The notes: generated by a model not told the origin, from the sequence alone. Shown: positions 8,113 to 14,895, counted from the stretch's first letter. The stretch is 26,230 bases of DNA from JAHIJO01 sp964486075 (GCA_964486075.1 CAZALU010000043.1:1-26230); one strand, 5' to 3'. A program made the numbers and translations.

Positions 8113-8297
8113 TCCGAGATCTCCGCCGCCTTGCCCAGCCGGACCCACACATCCACCGACAGCCAGCATTCCTGATCCTGCGGGGTATTCCCGTGCGCGT
8201 GACATATCCAAATCGGAATATAGCAAGGCGCATCCAGAACTGCCAGCGAAAACCGGCGAGGGCCGGGGGGAACGCAGGTACCGGTCGATCTGCTCAT
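8109..8297 (-). CDS. Possible small ORF coupled to the helicase gene
   Basis: 62 aa. I do not recognise it. The C-terminal half reads like protein rather than noise (APCYIPIWICHAHGNTP, then WLSVDVWVRLGKAAEISE), with several Trp and two Cys. The stop overlaps the helicase ATG as ATGA, the same junction type used through this operon, which is the best evidence that it is real. No clear ribosome binding site precedes ATG 8297. Just upstream, in the helicase frame, FDEQIDRYLRS also looks protein-like, so this could be a frameshifted remnant of a slightly longer gene. Confidence 0.35.
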   Translation of the reverse strand: MSRSTGTCVPPGPRRFSLAVLDAPCYIPIWICHAHGNTPQDQECWLSVDVWVRLGKAAEISE

Positions 8298-8325
8298 CGA
8301 AAAAGTAGCATGTGATCAGAACGTG

Positions 8326-8409
8326 CTATACGGCGGTTTCAACCTCGTTCAGCGTCTCGATAAAGGCTTCCGGGTTGTATGCGTCATCAGGGATCAAATC
8401 ATTTCTCAT
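8326..8409 (-). CDS. Possible 27-aa peptide ORF
   Basis: A short open frame with an acidic peptide containing DAYNPEAFIETLNEVE. An alternative Met lies one codon earlier, at 8412. The stretch 8362-8380 is 17/19 identical to 15423-15441, where a different short frame also encodes YNPEVF. It lies upstream of the defence operon on the same strand, ending 29 bases before the 62-aa ORF. There is no strong ribosome binding site. It could be a leader peptide, a gene remnant or part of a dispersed repeat. Confidence 0.22.
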   Translation of the reverse strand: MRNDLIPDDAYNPEAFIETLNEVETAV

Positions 8410-8604
8410 CATAGCATCCCATAAGATGGTTAGATGCAGAAGGGTTAAGCTTCATCGGTCATTCGAACAGTTTGTGGTGATCTCCAGCCGGCGCACGATG
8501 CGCGCCGTGGCGGCGCGGGCCTCGACCCGGTCAAAGGCAAGCACTGAGCCGGATTGAAATGTAATAACGAACTCTGCGGCAACCCGGAACCGTGAACTCG
8601 GAAC

Positions 8605-8634
8605 ACCCCATTCGAAGACCTTTTCGAATGGGGT
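8605..8634. repeat. Perfect 12-bp inverted repeat
   Basis: Arms ACCCCATTCGAA (8605-8616) and TTCGAATGGGGT (8623-8634) are exact reverse complements, separated by the 6-nt loop GACCTT. There is no T-run of note, so it is not a canonical intrinsic terminator; it may be a cruciform or protein-binding element. Confidence 0.75.
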
Positions 8635-8701
8635 CTAGTTAGGTGCACGCGTCCCCACGGGCCGAAAAATGTTTAACTATTTTTTGAACCATGCCGCAAA
8701 C

Positions 8702-8745
8702 AGGCATTCTGGAGGGCGTAGCTGAGCTGCGTCCGGAAAATGCCT
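8702..8745 (-). terminator. Hairpin downstream of the FolE2-like gene
   Basis: Arms AGGCATT (8702-8708) and AATGCCT (8739-8745) are complementary. Inside them CTGGA and TCCGG pair with one mismatch, and the centre GTAGCTGAGCTGC folds again. It ends 22 nt after the last gene of the minus-strand cassette, so it is the best candidate for its transcription end. The U-run is poor. Confidence 0.4.
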
Positions 8746-8766
8746 TAATTCAGGGTGCCACTCCCC

Positions 8767-9561
8767 TCAGACCTCGTCGCCTCCATAGTTGCTGAACGGG
8801 ACCCACATGCTTTTTTCCGTGCTGATCAGCGTGCTATACGAGTGTAGCATACCGTAATTCACACAACTGACGCTGTACCATTCGATGTTCGCGTTGTGCG
8901 CCAGCTCATCCTTGATTTCATCGACCACCACGACGCTGGACTTGTTCTCGGAATGCACTTTCTGAATGATAAAATCCTGATCCTCCGGCGTTAGATACGA
9001 ATAGATGGGCGCCAGCGCATGCCGATCCACTACATCGACAAGATCCTCAGCGAAAATATCCTCCCGGGATTGGACGTCCAACGTGATAATGCTCATTTGC
9101 CCGAACAGTCCACCAGAGACCTGGGCCTTCGACATCGGATACGTGGTCAAGACCGGCACGTGCACCCGCAATTTGGCCTTGGGCACCCCAACTCCCGCAT
9201 TGGCTTTGACCGTGAAAGTGCACAAATAACGCACCAGGCATTTTTCTTGCGCCTTGGGCGTCAACTTCTCGTAGAAAAAAGGATAATCGAATGCCACTGT
9301 GACGGCAGAAGCCTGCAGGGCTTCGATGTAGGCCTGTATGTTGTGCTTAAGGGTTGCCGTTCCGATCCGGTCGCGGTGGCGGTGGACGATTTGGATAAAG
9401 GTGTCAATCCAACTCGCCTCGAACTCTTGATTGATACGCGCGGAAATTGATATGCCGGCCACCGTGGATTGCCCGTCGCTCGAATCACGGGACATCACCT
9501 TCATGGGAAACGGCAGGTCCCGCATCCCCACATCGACAAGAAATCTTTTATTATCGGTCAT
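8767..9561 (-). CDS. FolE2-like (GTP cyclohydrolase IB family) T-fold protein lacking the metal-site residues
   Basis: 264 aa, the normal length for FolE2. The N-terminus VGMRDLPFPMKV and QSTVAGISIS match the FolE2 pattern VGIKDLRYPI and Q-TVA, and VHVPVLTTYPMSKAQVSGGL aligns without gaps to the family's VTTLCPCSKEIS segment. At the metal site, CPC is replaced by YPM (residues 141-143), GAHNQRS by GLFGQMS (151-157), and the C-terminal ESIHNH region by NYGMLHSY (235-242). The Cys and His ligands and the conserved Arg are therefore absent, and I infer that it does not open GTP to dihydroneopterin triphosphate. It may bind a nucleotide or pterin, or serve as a scaffold. The start has AGGAGG 4 nt upstream, inside the preceding gene, and overlaps that gene as ATGA (9558-9561). 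It is the last gene of the cassette. Confidence 0.85.
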   Translation of the reverse strand: MTDNKRFLVDVGMRDLPFPMKVMSRDSSDGQSTVAGISISARINQEFEASWIDTFIQIVHRHRDRIGTATLKHNIQAYIEALQASAVTVAFDYPFFYEKLTPKAQEKCLVRYLCTFTVKANAGVGVPKAKLRVHVPVLTTYPMSKAQVSGGLFGQMSIITLDVQSREDIFAEDLVDVVDRHALAPIYSYLTPEDQDFIIQKVHSENKSSVVVVDEIKDELAHNANIEWYSVSCVNYGMLHSYSTLISTEKSMWVPFSNYGGDEV

Positions 9562-10640
9562 GGCGCCTCCTTTTTATGGTTCTGAATCCACGACTGGACC
9601 CCTTCTTGCATCACCTGCCATTGATTATAGGCAAAAACGTAAACTTTGACAGCAGAATCGTCCGTGGAAATCTGCCGGAGCGGCTCGTGGCGCCCCGGCG
9701 TCGCCAAGCATCGGATGCCAAGAAAAGCAAGGGCCGCGCATACCTCCCGGGCCAGCGGCAGGATATCCACTGCGGGCGTTCCGCTGAATACCAGCGCATC
9801 CACCTTGCCGAGCACTGCCAACATCGCCCCCGCCTGTTTGACAATCTGATAGAGAAATAGGCGAAGTGCAGCGGCCATATCCGGATTCGAGCCGCCCGTC
9901 AGCATATCGCCCAGCGTGCAGGGCCTACCCGCCAACGCGCTAAACCCACTCTGCGCGGATAGCAGGTGATTGATGGTGGAGTAGGAGAAACCTGCGGCCT
10001 TGAGCTGGAAGATGATGGTGGGGTCGATGTCGCCGCAGCCGGTGGACGACATGATGCCTTCCATCTGGGTAAACCCCACGGTTGTTTCCAACGGATTTCC
10101 ATCCCGGATCGCCGCCAGGTTGGAGTGATTACCGAGCCAGATATGGATAACGTTGCTAGCTGTTCCGCCCGTCATCGCCTGGAGTTGATGCCAGGCCCAT
10201 TCGTGACACAACCCCGATCCGCCGTAACGGTGCAGACCTTTTTGCGTGAGATCATAGGGCACGGCGTAATCGCGAACGAACGGGGGCAGGCGCGTGAAGA
10301 AAGCAGTATCGCAGAAAAGCAAATGCGGCACGGCGGGCAAGCGCGCCTGCCAATATCGGGCGGCTTGGAGGGTCAGGCTATTGTGTTCGGGCAGCAAGGG
10401 GACACTACCCGTCAAGCGCCGCATCGTATCGGAGGAAAGCGGACTGATGGCGTTCGGTATTTGGTCACCGCCATGATGCAGGACATAACCGATGGCTTCC
10501 ACGTCGTCACCGCGATCCAGGCAGTCCAGAATCGCCTGCGGCGGCGACTCACCGGGCTGCGCCACGCCCACATCCATGCCACTGCTACGAACGAGGCACC
10601 ATTGCAAGCAAGGGGGGGCAGGATCAAACAATATTATCAT
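9558..10640 (-). CDS. Acetokinase-family paralogue, predicted catalytically inactive
   Basis: 360 aa, shorter than acetate kinase (about 400). Homology is visible in LHHGGD (55-60), LLFCDTAFFTRLPPF, the WLGN segment (168-171), TTVGFTQMEGIMSSTGCGDIDP (186-207, split: TTVGFTQMEGIM, SSTGCGDIDP) and VLGKVDALVFSG. Against the acetate kinase pattern, the N-terminal Asn of NxGSSSxK is lost (FDPAPPCLQ), the GHR Arg is Val53, the YGFHG His is Ser142, the TRSGDIDP Arg is Gly201 and the C-terminal TNEE is absent. Only Asp111 remains of the usual catalytic set. It follows the intact homologue with an ATGA overlap (10637-10640) and GGAGG 8 nt before the ATG, which suggests a partner subunit. The residue equivalences are my manual alignment. 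Confidence 0.88.
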   Translation of the reverse strand: MIILFDPAPPCLQWCLVRSSGMDVGVAQPGESPPQAILDCLDRGDDVEAIGYVLHHGGDQIPNAISPLSSDTMRRLTGSVPLLPEHNSLTLQAARYWQARLPAVPHLLFCDTAFFTRLPPFVRDYAVPYDLTQKGLHRYGGSGLCHEWAWHQLQAMTGGTASNVIHIWLGNHSNLAAIRDGNPLETTVGFTQMEGIMSSTGCGDIDPTIIFQLKAAGFSYSTINHLLSAQSGFSALAGRPCTLGDMLTGGSNPDMAAALRLFLYQIVKQAGAMLAVLGKVDALVFSGTPAVDILPLAREVCAALAFLGIRCLATPGRHEPLRQISTDDSAVKVYVFAYNQWQVMQEGVQSWIQNHKKEAP

Positions 10641-11863
10641 GGCTGGTTCCTCCCCGCCATCAGCCGAATGCCTTCTGCTGCGATGACCCGTTCTTCTTCG
10701 GTCGGCATGCTCAGGACTTTAACATGGGATTGGGGAGCGCTGATGAGGGTGGCGGCGGCGGTCGACGCATGCCGGTTCGCTTCGGGATCAAGTGCCACAC
10801 CGCACCACGCCAGTGTTTCACAGGCCTTTTCGCGCACCAACCAGTTGGTGACTCCGATGTCATCCGTAAACACCAAAGCGTCCGCACCGCCCAGCACGGC
10901 GATAAAACTCCCGATATATTTTTTCAATCGGTGCACATACATGCGAAACGCCAGTTCAGCCCGCTCCGCTTCGGGTCCCGTGGCGCAGCGGATAATATCG
11001 CGAAGATCGCTGGAAAATCCGGCTACACCCAGCAATCCGCTTTTTTCACTCAACATGGCTAAAAGATCGTCAGGTCGCATATCGTACGTCACGGCCAGGT
11101 AGATTGCGATCATGGGATCGATATCCCCACAACGCGTGCTCATCAGCAGTCCCATCAGCGGCGAGTACCCCATGGAATTGTCCAGCGACACGCCATTTCG
11201 TATTGCGCTGACACTGGAGCCGCCGGTACCCAGGTGACAGACCACCATGGAGAGGGAATCAGACGCACAGCCAAGAAAAGCGGGCGCCGCCTGTGAGATA
11301 TACGCATAAGACAACCCGTGAAAGCCGTATTTCCTGTAATGAAACTGATCTCGTATTGCACGGGGAACGGGATAGGTATAGGCGTAGTCCGGCAGGGAGG
11401 CGTGAAAGGCGGTGTCAAAAACCACATAAGACAACCGGCCGGGCAAAGTCTTCAGACATTCGTACATGACGGACAGCGAAACAGGATTATGAATAGGCGC
11501 CAGGGGCACACAGCGTTTCAAGGTCTCCATCACCTCGTGGTCGATGATGACGGATGACTTGAAATAATCCCCGCCATGCACGAAGCGATGCCCGACCATG
11601 CTCACGACCACCCCCTTGTCACGGAGGATTTGAAGAATATGACGCGCGGCGACGCGATGGTCCGGCAGGGGAAGCACGATCTTCTCGGACACACCGTCCG
11701 CCTGGTATTGCAAGAAAGAGGGCTCACTGCCGGCAACACCCACCCGGTGGGCCTTGGCCGAAAAAACAGGTCGGGCATCCACCGTTTCGCCGCACCGAAA
11801 CACCTTGCAGCCCAGCGAGGAACTCCCGGCATTAAACACCAAGATATGTTGTTCTTGCGTCAT
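10637..11863 (-). CDS. Acetate/butyrate kinase family protein (acetokinase)
   Basis: 408 aa. The family's catalytic residues are present: Asn11 (NAGSSS), Arg93 (GHRFVHGG), Asp150 (FDTAFH), His182 (YGFHG), Arg244 (TRCGDIDP) and Glu390 (PTEEE). Acetate kinase transfers phosphate between ATP and a short carboxylate in the cytosol. The substrate here may differ, because the adenine-side loop usually FTGGIGENS reads FTDDIGVTN (331-340 region) and HLGNGAS reads HLGTGGS. The start at 11863 is preferred: it puts VFNAGSSS at the expected distance from the N-terminus, and GAGG lies 11 nt upstream. A TTG start further upstream (11926) would add 21 unconserved residues. No phosphotransacetylase is encoded nearby, unlike the usual ack-pta pairing. 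First gene of the cassette. Confidence 0.9.
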   Translation of the reverse strand: MTQEQHILVFNAGSSSLGCKVFRCGETVDARPVFSAKAHRVGVAGSEPSFLQYQADGVSEKIVLPLPDHRVAARHILQILRDKGVVVSMVGHRFVHGGDYFKSSVIIDHEVMETLKRCVPLAPIHNPVSLSVMYECLKTLPGRLSYVVFDTAFHASLPDYAYTYPVPRAIRDQFHYRKYGFHGLSYAYISQAAPAFLGCASDSLSMVVCHLGTGGSSVSAIRNGVSLDNSMGYSPLMGLLMSTRCGDIDPMIAIYLAVTYDMRPDDLLAMLSEKSGLLGVAGFSSDLRDIIRCATGPEAERAELAFRMYVHRLKKYIGSFIAVLGGADALVFTDDIGVTNWLVREKACETLAWCGVALDPEANRHASTAAATLISAPQSHVKVLSMPTEEERVIAAEGIRLMAGRNQP

Positions 11864-11894
11864 GTTAGATATGGCCTCATGCTGACTCTGTAAA

Positions 11895-11923
11895 AGTGTA
11901 CACTCCGGCGAGCTTTTCCGCAA
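11895..11923 (-). promoter_or_regulatory. Candidate promoter of the acetokinase cassette
   Basis: On the minus strand, TTGCGG (11923-11918) and TACACT (11900-11895) are separated by 17 nt, and TACACT lies about 30 nt before ATG 11863. The -10 matches 4 of 6 consensus bases and the -35 matches 3 of 6. The -10 region overlaps the palindrome AGTGTACACT. Confidence 0.35.
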
Positions 11924-12010
11924 CAACGTTTTTTTGCGCGGGTTGGATCATGGTCCAAGATGTACATGAAGCCAAGCAATCAGATTGGAGTCGGCAAGAT
12001 AGGACCTGAA

Positions 12011-12033
12011 TCTTGCACGATAATCGTGCAAGA
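12011..12033. promoter_or_regulatory. Perfect 23-bp palindrome, candidate operator
   Basis: TCTTGCACGAT and ATCGTGCAAGA are exact reverse complements around a single central A. It sits in the middle of the 306-bp region between the divergent acetokinase cassette and the URO-D-like/oxidoreductase pair, which is typical of a dimeric regulator site controlling both. No regulator gene is in the window. Confidence 0.6.
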
Positions 12034-12114
12034 GCCAGTAAACCTCACGTAGACCCTGGCGTATAAAGCGGCAGGAGGGCGGCACAGGCCACAATACGGA
12101 TTGCTGATAAACCC

Positions 12115-12142
12115 TTGACCGGCGCTCTGTATCTGATACCTT
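12115..12142 (+). promoter_or_regulatory. Candidate promoter of the URO-D-like gene
   Basis: TTGACC (12115-12120) matches the -35 consensus at 5 of 6. A 16-nt spacer leads to TACCTT (12137-12142), a weak -10. The ATG follows 27 nt later. Confidence 0.3.
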
Positions 12143-12169
12143 CATGCTCTACTTCTTGAAAGACAAACT

Positions 12170-13234
12170 ATGAAACTCTGTTACAAGCCGGACCTCGATC
12201 AGGCCCTCTTGCGCTGGCAGGCCTTCTGGAACAAGGAGATTATTCAGCGGCCCTGCATTGGCATCACGGCTCCCAAAGAAGGGGTCAAGCCGGCGCCTTG
12301 GCCGCCCGGTCAATACCTTCCGGACGCTGACTTCGATAGAATTCTCGACCAGGCTGAGTCTTTGATGGCCACGACCTATTACGCCGGCGAAGCAATGCCC
12401 TTTTTTTATCCGAGTTTCGGCCCGGACCAGCTGGCGGCGTTCGTGGGTGGAAAACTGGACTCATCCAAAGCCAGCGCTGGGACGACGTGGTCGGTGCCGT
12501 TCGTGGAATCGTGGGAAGCGGCTTTGCCGCTTACGCTCGGCCAGGGCAACAACTCCTGGCAACGGATGCTGGAACTCTTGCGCAAAGCCGCCGCGCGCGG
12601 CCAGGATAAATTCCTGGTCGGGGCACTCGACATGCATTCCAACTTCGACTGGCTGGCGGCCATCCGGGGGCCGGAGCAGGTCTGTATGGATTTGCTTGAT
12701 CAGCCTGACCTGATTCACAAGGCTATGACCTGCGTGCGGAAGCTCTACGGCGAGTTGTACCAGGCGGTTTACGAAGCCGGCGGCATGGCGGGCCGCGGCA
12801 CCAGCGGTTTTCTCCCCTACTATTGCGGGGAACGCTTTGCAACAACGCAGTGCGACTTCTGCCTGCTGCTTTCCGACGGGCAGTTCCGGGAATTCGTGCT
12901 CCCGGCCCTGGAAGAGGAAAGCAATTTTTTAGATCACTCGGTCTATCATTACGACGGCCGCGGTGCGCTGCGCCACTTCGACGCCATAACCAGTATCCAG
13001 CGGCTCGACGGCATCCAATGGACGCCCAGCGCCGGCGACAAACCGATGATCGAATGGATCGATCTCCTGAAACGCTTTCAGGCGACCGGCAAAAATGTGT
13101 TTGTCGGCTGCAGCGCCGAGGAAGTAAAAATTTTCCACCGCGAATTAAAGCCGAACCTGGTGTATTATCAGGCCTGGGCGCAAAGTGAGCGTGAAGCCGA
13201 AGAATTGCTCAAGTGGCTGGAACAAAACACCTGA
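12170..13234 (+). CDS. Uroporphyrinogen decarboxylase (URO-D) superfamily protein
   Basis: 354 aa. The C-terminal half has the pattern seen in URO-D-like proteins of PVC bacteria: GTSGFLPYYCGERFATTQCD, LLLSDGQFREFVLPALEEE, a HYDGRGALRHFDAI metal- or substrate-site-like segment, and IQWTPSAGDKP. This superfamily also covers corrinoid-dependent methyltransferases such as MtaA, so heme synthesis should not be assumed, and no other heme gene is nearby. The stop overlaps the next gene's start by one base (TGATG), indicating coupled translation with the Gfo/Idh oxidoreductase. Such pairs occur in sugar or methyl-compound catabolic loci. The substrate is unknown. Confidence 0.8.
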   Translation: MKLCYKPDLDQALLRWQAFWNKEIIQRPCIGITAPKEGVKPAPWPPGQYLPDADFDRILDQAESLMATTYYAGEAMPFFYPSFGPDQLAAFVGGKLDSSKASAGTTWSVPFVESWEAALPLTLGQGNNSWQRMLELLRKAAARGQDKFLVGALDMHSNFDWLAAIRGPEQVCMDLLDQPDLIHKAMTCVRKLYGELYQAVYEAGGMAGRGTSGFLPYYCGERFATTQCDFCLLLSDGQFREFVLPALEEESNFLDHSVYHYDGRGALRHFDAITSIQRLDGIQWTPSAGDKPMIEWIDLLKRFQATGKNVFVGCSAEEVKIFHRELKPNLVYYQAWAQSEREAEELLKWLEQNT

Positions 13235-14190
13235 TGAAGAAACTTGGCATCGCATTGTATGGAGCCAATGGCCACCAGATCGGAGGGATGCTGAACAATC
13301 ATCCGCGCGCCCAGCTGGTGGCCGTTGCCGAGCTGGACCCGCCGGACTACGCACCGGGCGTCAGTCGCTATGACGCGCTGGACGGGATCCTGGCAGACGA
13401 AGAGGTGCAGCTGGTTTCGCTGTGCTCCCCGCACCGGGCCGATCAGGCCCGGGACGCCCTGCGCTGCCTGGCGGCCGGCAAGCATGTCTACGCCGAAAAA
13501 CCCTGCGCCCTGAACGAGGCCGACCTTGACCGCATAATCGAAAAGGCGAAACAGGGGCCAGCCCGTTTCCGGGAAATGGCCGGAACCGCCTTCGAGGAGC
13601 CATATTTAACGATGGGCGACATTGTCCGCTCCGGACAGCTGGGCACCATCGTCCAGGTATACGCGCAGAAATCCTATCCCCTGGGTAATAATCGCCCCCA
13701 GGACGAGGCCGTCGTGGGCGGGATCATCACCTGGGTCGGAGTGCATGCCTTGCGGTTCGTGGAACACATCACCGGGATCCGGATCAGGGAGATCGAGGCA
13801 ATCGAGACAGCGCTGGGCAATCCTGGGCGGGGCGATCTGCGCACCGCCGCCTGCCTGACGATGCGCCTGGATAACGGCGCGCTGGCCAGCGTGATCTGCA
13901 ATTACCTGAATCCGCCCGGATTCGGACGCCACGGCAACGAACACGTGCGCATCTTCGGGACTCTGGGATTCGTCGAAGCCACCGACGGCGGGACCCGCAC
14001 ACGGCTGGTGATCGGCAAGGACGACCTGGGCCCGCTGGCCTGCCGCCAATCCGTCATCTCCTACGAGGACCTGTACATCAACGAACTCCTGGGCCTGGGC
14101 ACGATGCCGTTATCCCTGGATGACGAACTGCACCCAACGCGTATGGCCCTCCGCGCCCAGCAGAGCGCCAACGCCCGCTGCGCACGCTGA
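13234..14190 (+). CDS. Gfo/Idh/MocA family NAD(P)-dependent oxidoreductase
   Basis: 318 aa from ATG 13234, which overlaps the URO-D stop by one base; an upstream in-frame ATG at 13213 would overlap more and add unconserved residues. The N-terminal Rossmann fold starts MKKLGIALYGANGHQIGG, a variant of the usual GxGxxG. The family's EKP motif is at 88-90 (VYAEKPCAL), with the Lys involved in cofactor contact or catalysis. The middle contains GGIITWVGVHALRFVEHITG, like the GGxxxDxGxH segment, where the usual Asp is Val here while the His remains. These enzymes oxidise or reduce sugars, inositols and related alcohols. The substrate is not predictable, and the C-terminus is shortish for the family. 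Confidence 0.88.
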   Translation: MKKLGIALYGANGHQIGGMLNNHPRAQLVAVAELDPPDYAPGVSRYDALDGILADEEVQLVSLCSPHRADQARDALRCLAAGKHVYAEKPCALNEADLDRIIEKAKQGPARFREMAGTAFEEPYLTMGDIVRSGQLGTIVQVYAQKSYPLGNNRPQDEAVVGGIITWVGVHALRFVEHITGIRIREIEAIETALGNPGRGDLRTAACLTMRLDNGALASVICNYLNPPGFGRHGNEHVRIFGTLGFVEATDGGTRTRLVIGKDDLGPLACRQSVISYEDLYINELLGLGTMPLSLDDELHPTRMALRAQQSANARCAR

Positions 14191-14211
14191 AGTGTCTTAT
14201 GCACGAAAGCA

Positions 14212-14835
14212 CTAAGGAATAGCCTTTTTTTTCCTGAACAAAATCGCGATGGCCTCAGCCAGCTTGCGGTTGCCTTCGGCGTTCGGATGGATCACATCGC
14301 TCTTGAGCCCGCCGCGCGACAGAATGGCGGGCAGGATGTCCTCTTCGAAAGGCAGGCCGAACTCGCGGGCAATCTCCGCATAAAATTTGGGCGGAGACAT
14401 GATCAGCCCGGGGCGGGGAACGGCAACCAGGACCACTTCGGTTCCGCGTTCCCGGGCCAGCCGGATCATGGCCCGGATATTGTCGGCCGTCTGCAACTCG
14501 CCGAGATTATGCAAAAGATCGTTGCCGCCGTGGCAAAGGATCATAAGCGCTGGATGATATTGCTCCAGTATGGCCGGCAGACGGATAAAGCCTTCACTGG
14601 TCACCTCGCCGGGCACACCGGCATTGATCACTTTACGGCCAATCAGTTGAGCGAGGACCACTGGGTAAGCTGCTTCCCGTTCCGCGCCGCTGCCATAGGT
14701 CAAGCTGTCGCCAAACGCCAGTACGACGGCATCGGGCACCAGCGGCTTCAGGCTGGCCCGCGAACCGCAGGCAGAAAGCAGTCCGGCGAGAACCAGGGAA
14801 AATGCAATATGGAATATCAGGCATTGAGTATTCAT
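14212..14835 (-). CDS. SGNH/GDSL-type esterase lipoprotein (TesA-like arylesterase)
   Basis: 207 aa. An N-terminal hydrophobic stretch and lipobox LSAC (Cys23) predict a lipid-anchored, exported protein. The block I motif AFGDSLTYG places the nucleophile at Ser44. Block II Gly is in NAGVPGE (Gly73), block III Asn is in GGND (Asn105), and block V DVIHPN supplies Asp180 and His183. All four SGNH residues are therefore present. It likely hydrolyses acyl or acetyl esters in the periplasm or on the cell surface. It converges with the oxidoreductase gene, leaving only 21 bp between stops. The ribosome binding site is weak. Confidence 0.92.
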   Translation of the reverse strand: MNTQCLIFHIAFSLVLAGLLSACGSRASLKPLVPDAVVLAFGDSLTYGSGAEREAAYPVVLAQLIGRKVINAGVPGEVTSEGFIRLPAILEQYHPALMILCHGGNDLLHNLGELQTADNIRAMIRLARERGTEVVLVAVPRPGLIMSPPKFYAEIAREFGLPFEEDILPAILSRGGLKSDVIHPNAEGNRKLAEAIAILFRKKKAIP

Positions 14836-14895
14836 GGCGAATATCCGGAGTCAGGCACGCCATGAACGTAGCGGCGCCTGCACTTCTACAGCCGG

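Larger units (their letters stand above)
8413..8766. other. Intergenic region between the acetokinase/FolE2-like cassette and the defence operon
   Basis: No convincing gene. An open minus-strand frame without a start (8452-8634) encodes protein-like sequence ending in ATARIVRRLEITTNCSNDR, and may be a gene remnant. Two hairpins occur at 8605-8634 and 8702-8745. Direct-repeat-like text of the form CGGAACCGTGAACTCGGAAC occurs at about 8585-8604. Confidence 0.5.

Noticed and set aside
8452..8634. Start-less minus-strand open frame ending ATARIVRRLEITTNCSNDR
   Set aside because: The sequence is protein-like, but there is no start codon in the upstream two-thirds, the 5' part is made of repeat-like and palindromic DNA, and no family is recognisable. 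It is noted only as a possible remnant.
9966..11102. A 378-codon open frame on the plus strand
   Set aside because: It is antisense to the two acetokinase genes, which have clear family motifs, and its translation has no recognisable domain. Long antisense frames are expected at this base composition.
10637..11926. TTG start at 11926 for the acetokinase
   Set aside because: It adds 21 unconserved residues ahead of the NAGSSS motif and overlaps the best candidate promoter; ATG 11863 fits the family length.
11948..12145. A 65-aa minus-strand frame between the divergent operons
   Set aside because: It covers the palindromic operator and the likely promoters. Its translation has no conserved pattern beyond a vague resemblance to a regulator fragment, and it lacks a ribosome binding site.
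14191..14211. A bidirectional terminator between the convergent oxidoreductase and esterase genes
   Set aside because: Only 21 bp separate the stops. AGTG...CACT pairing around 14191-14213 is too weak to support a terminator.
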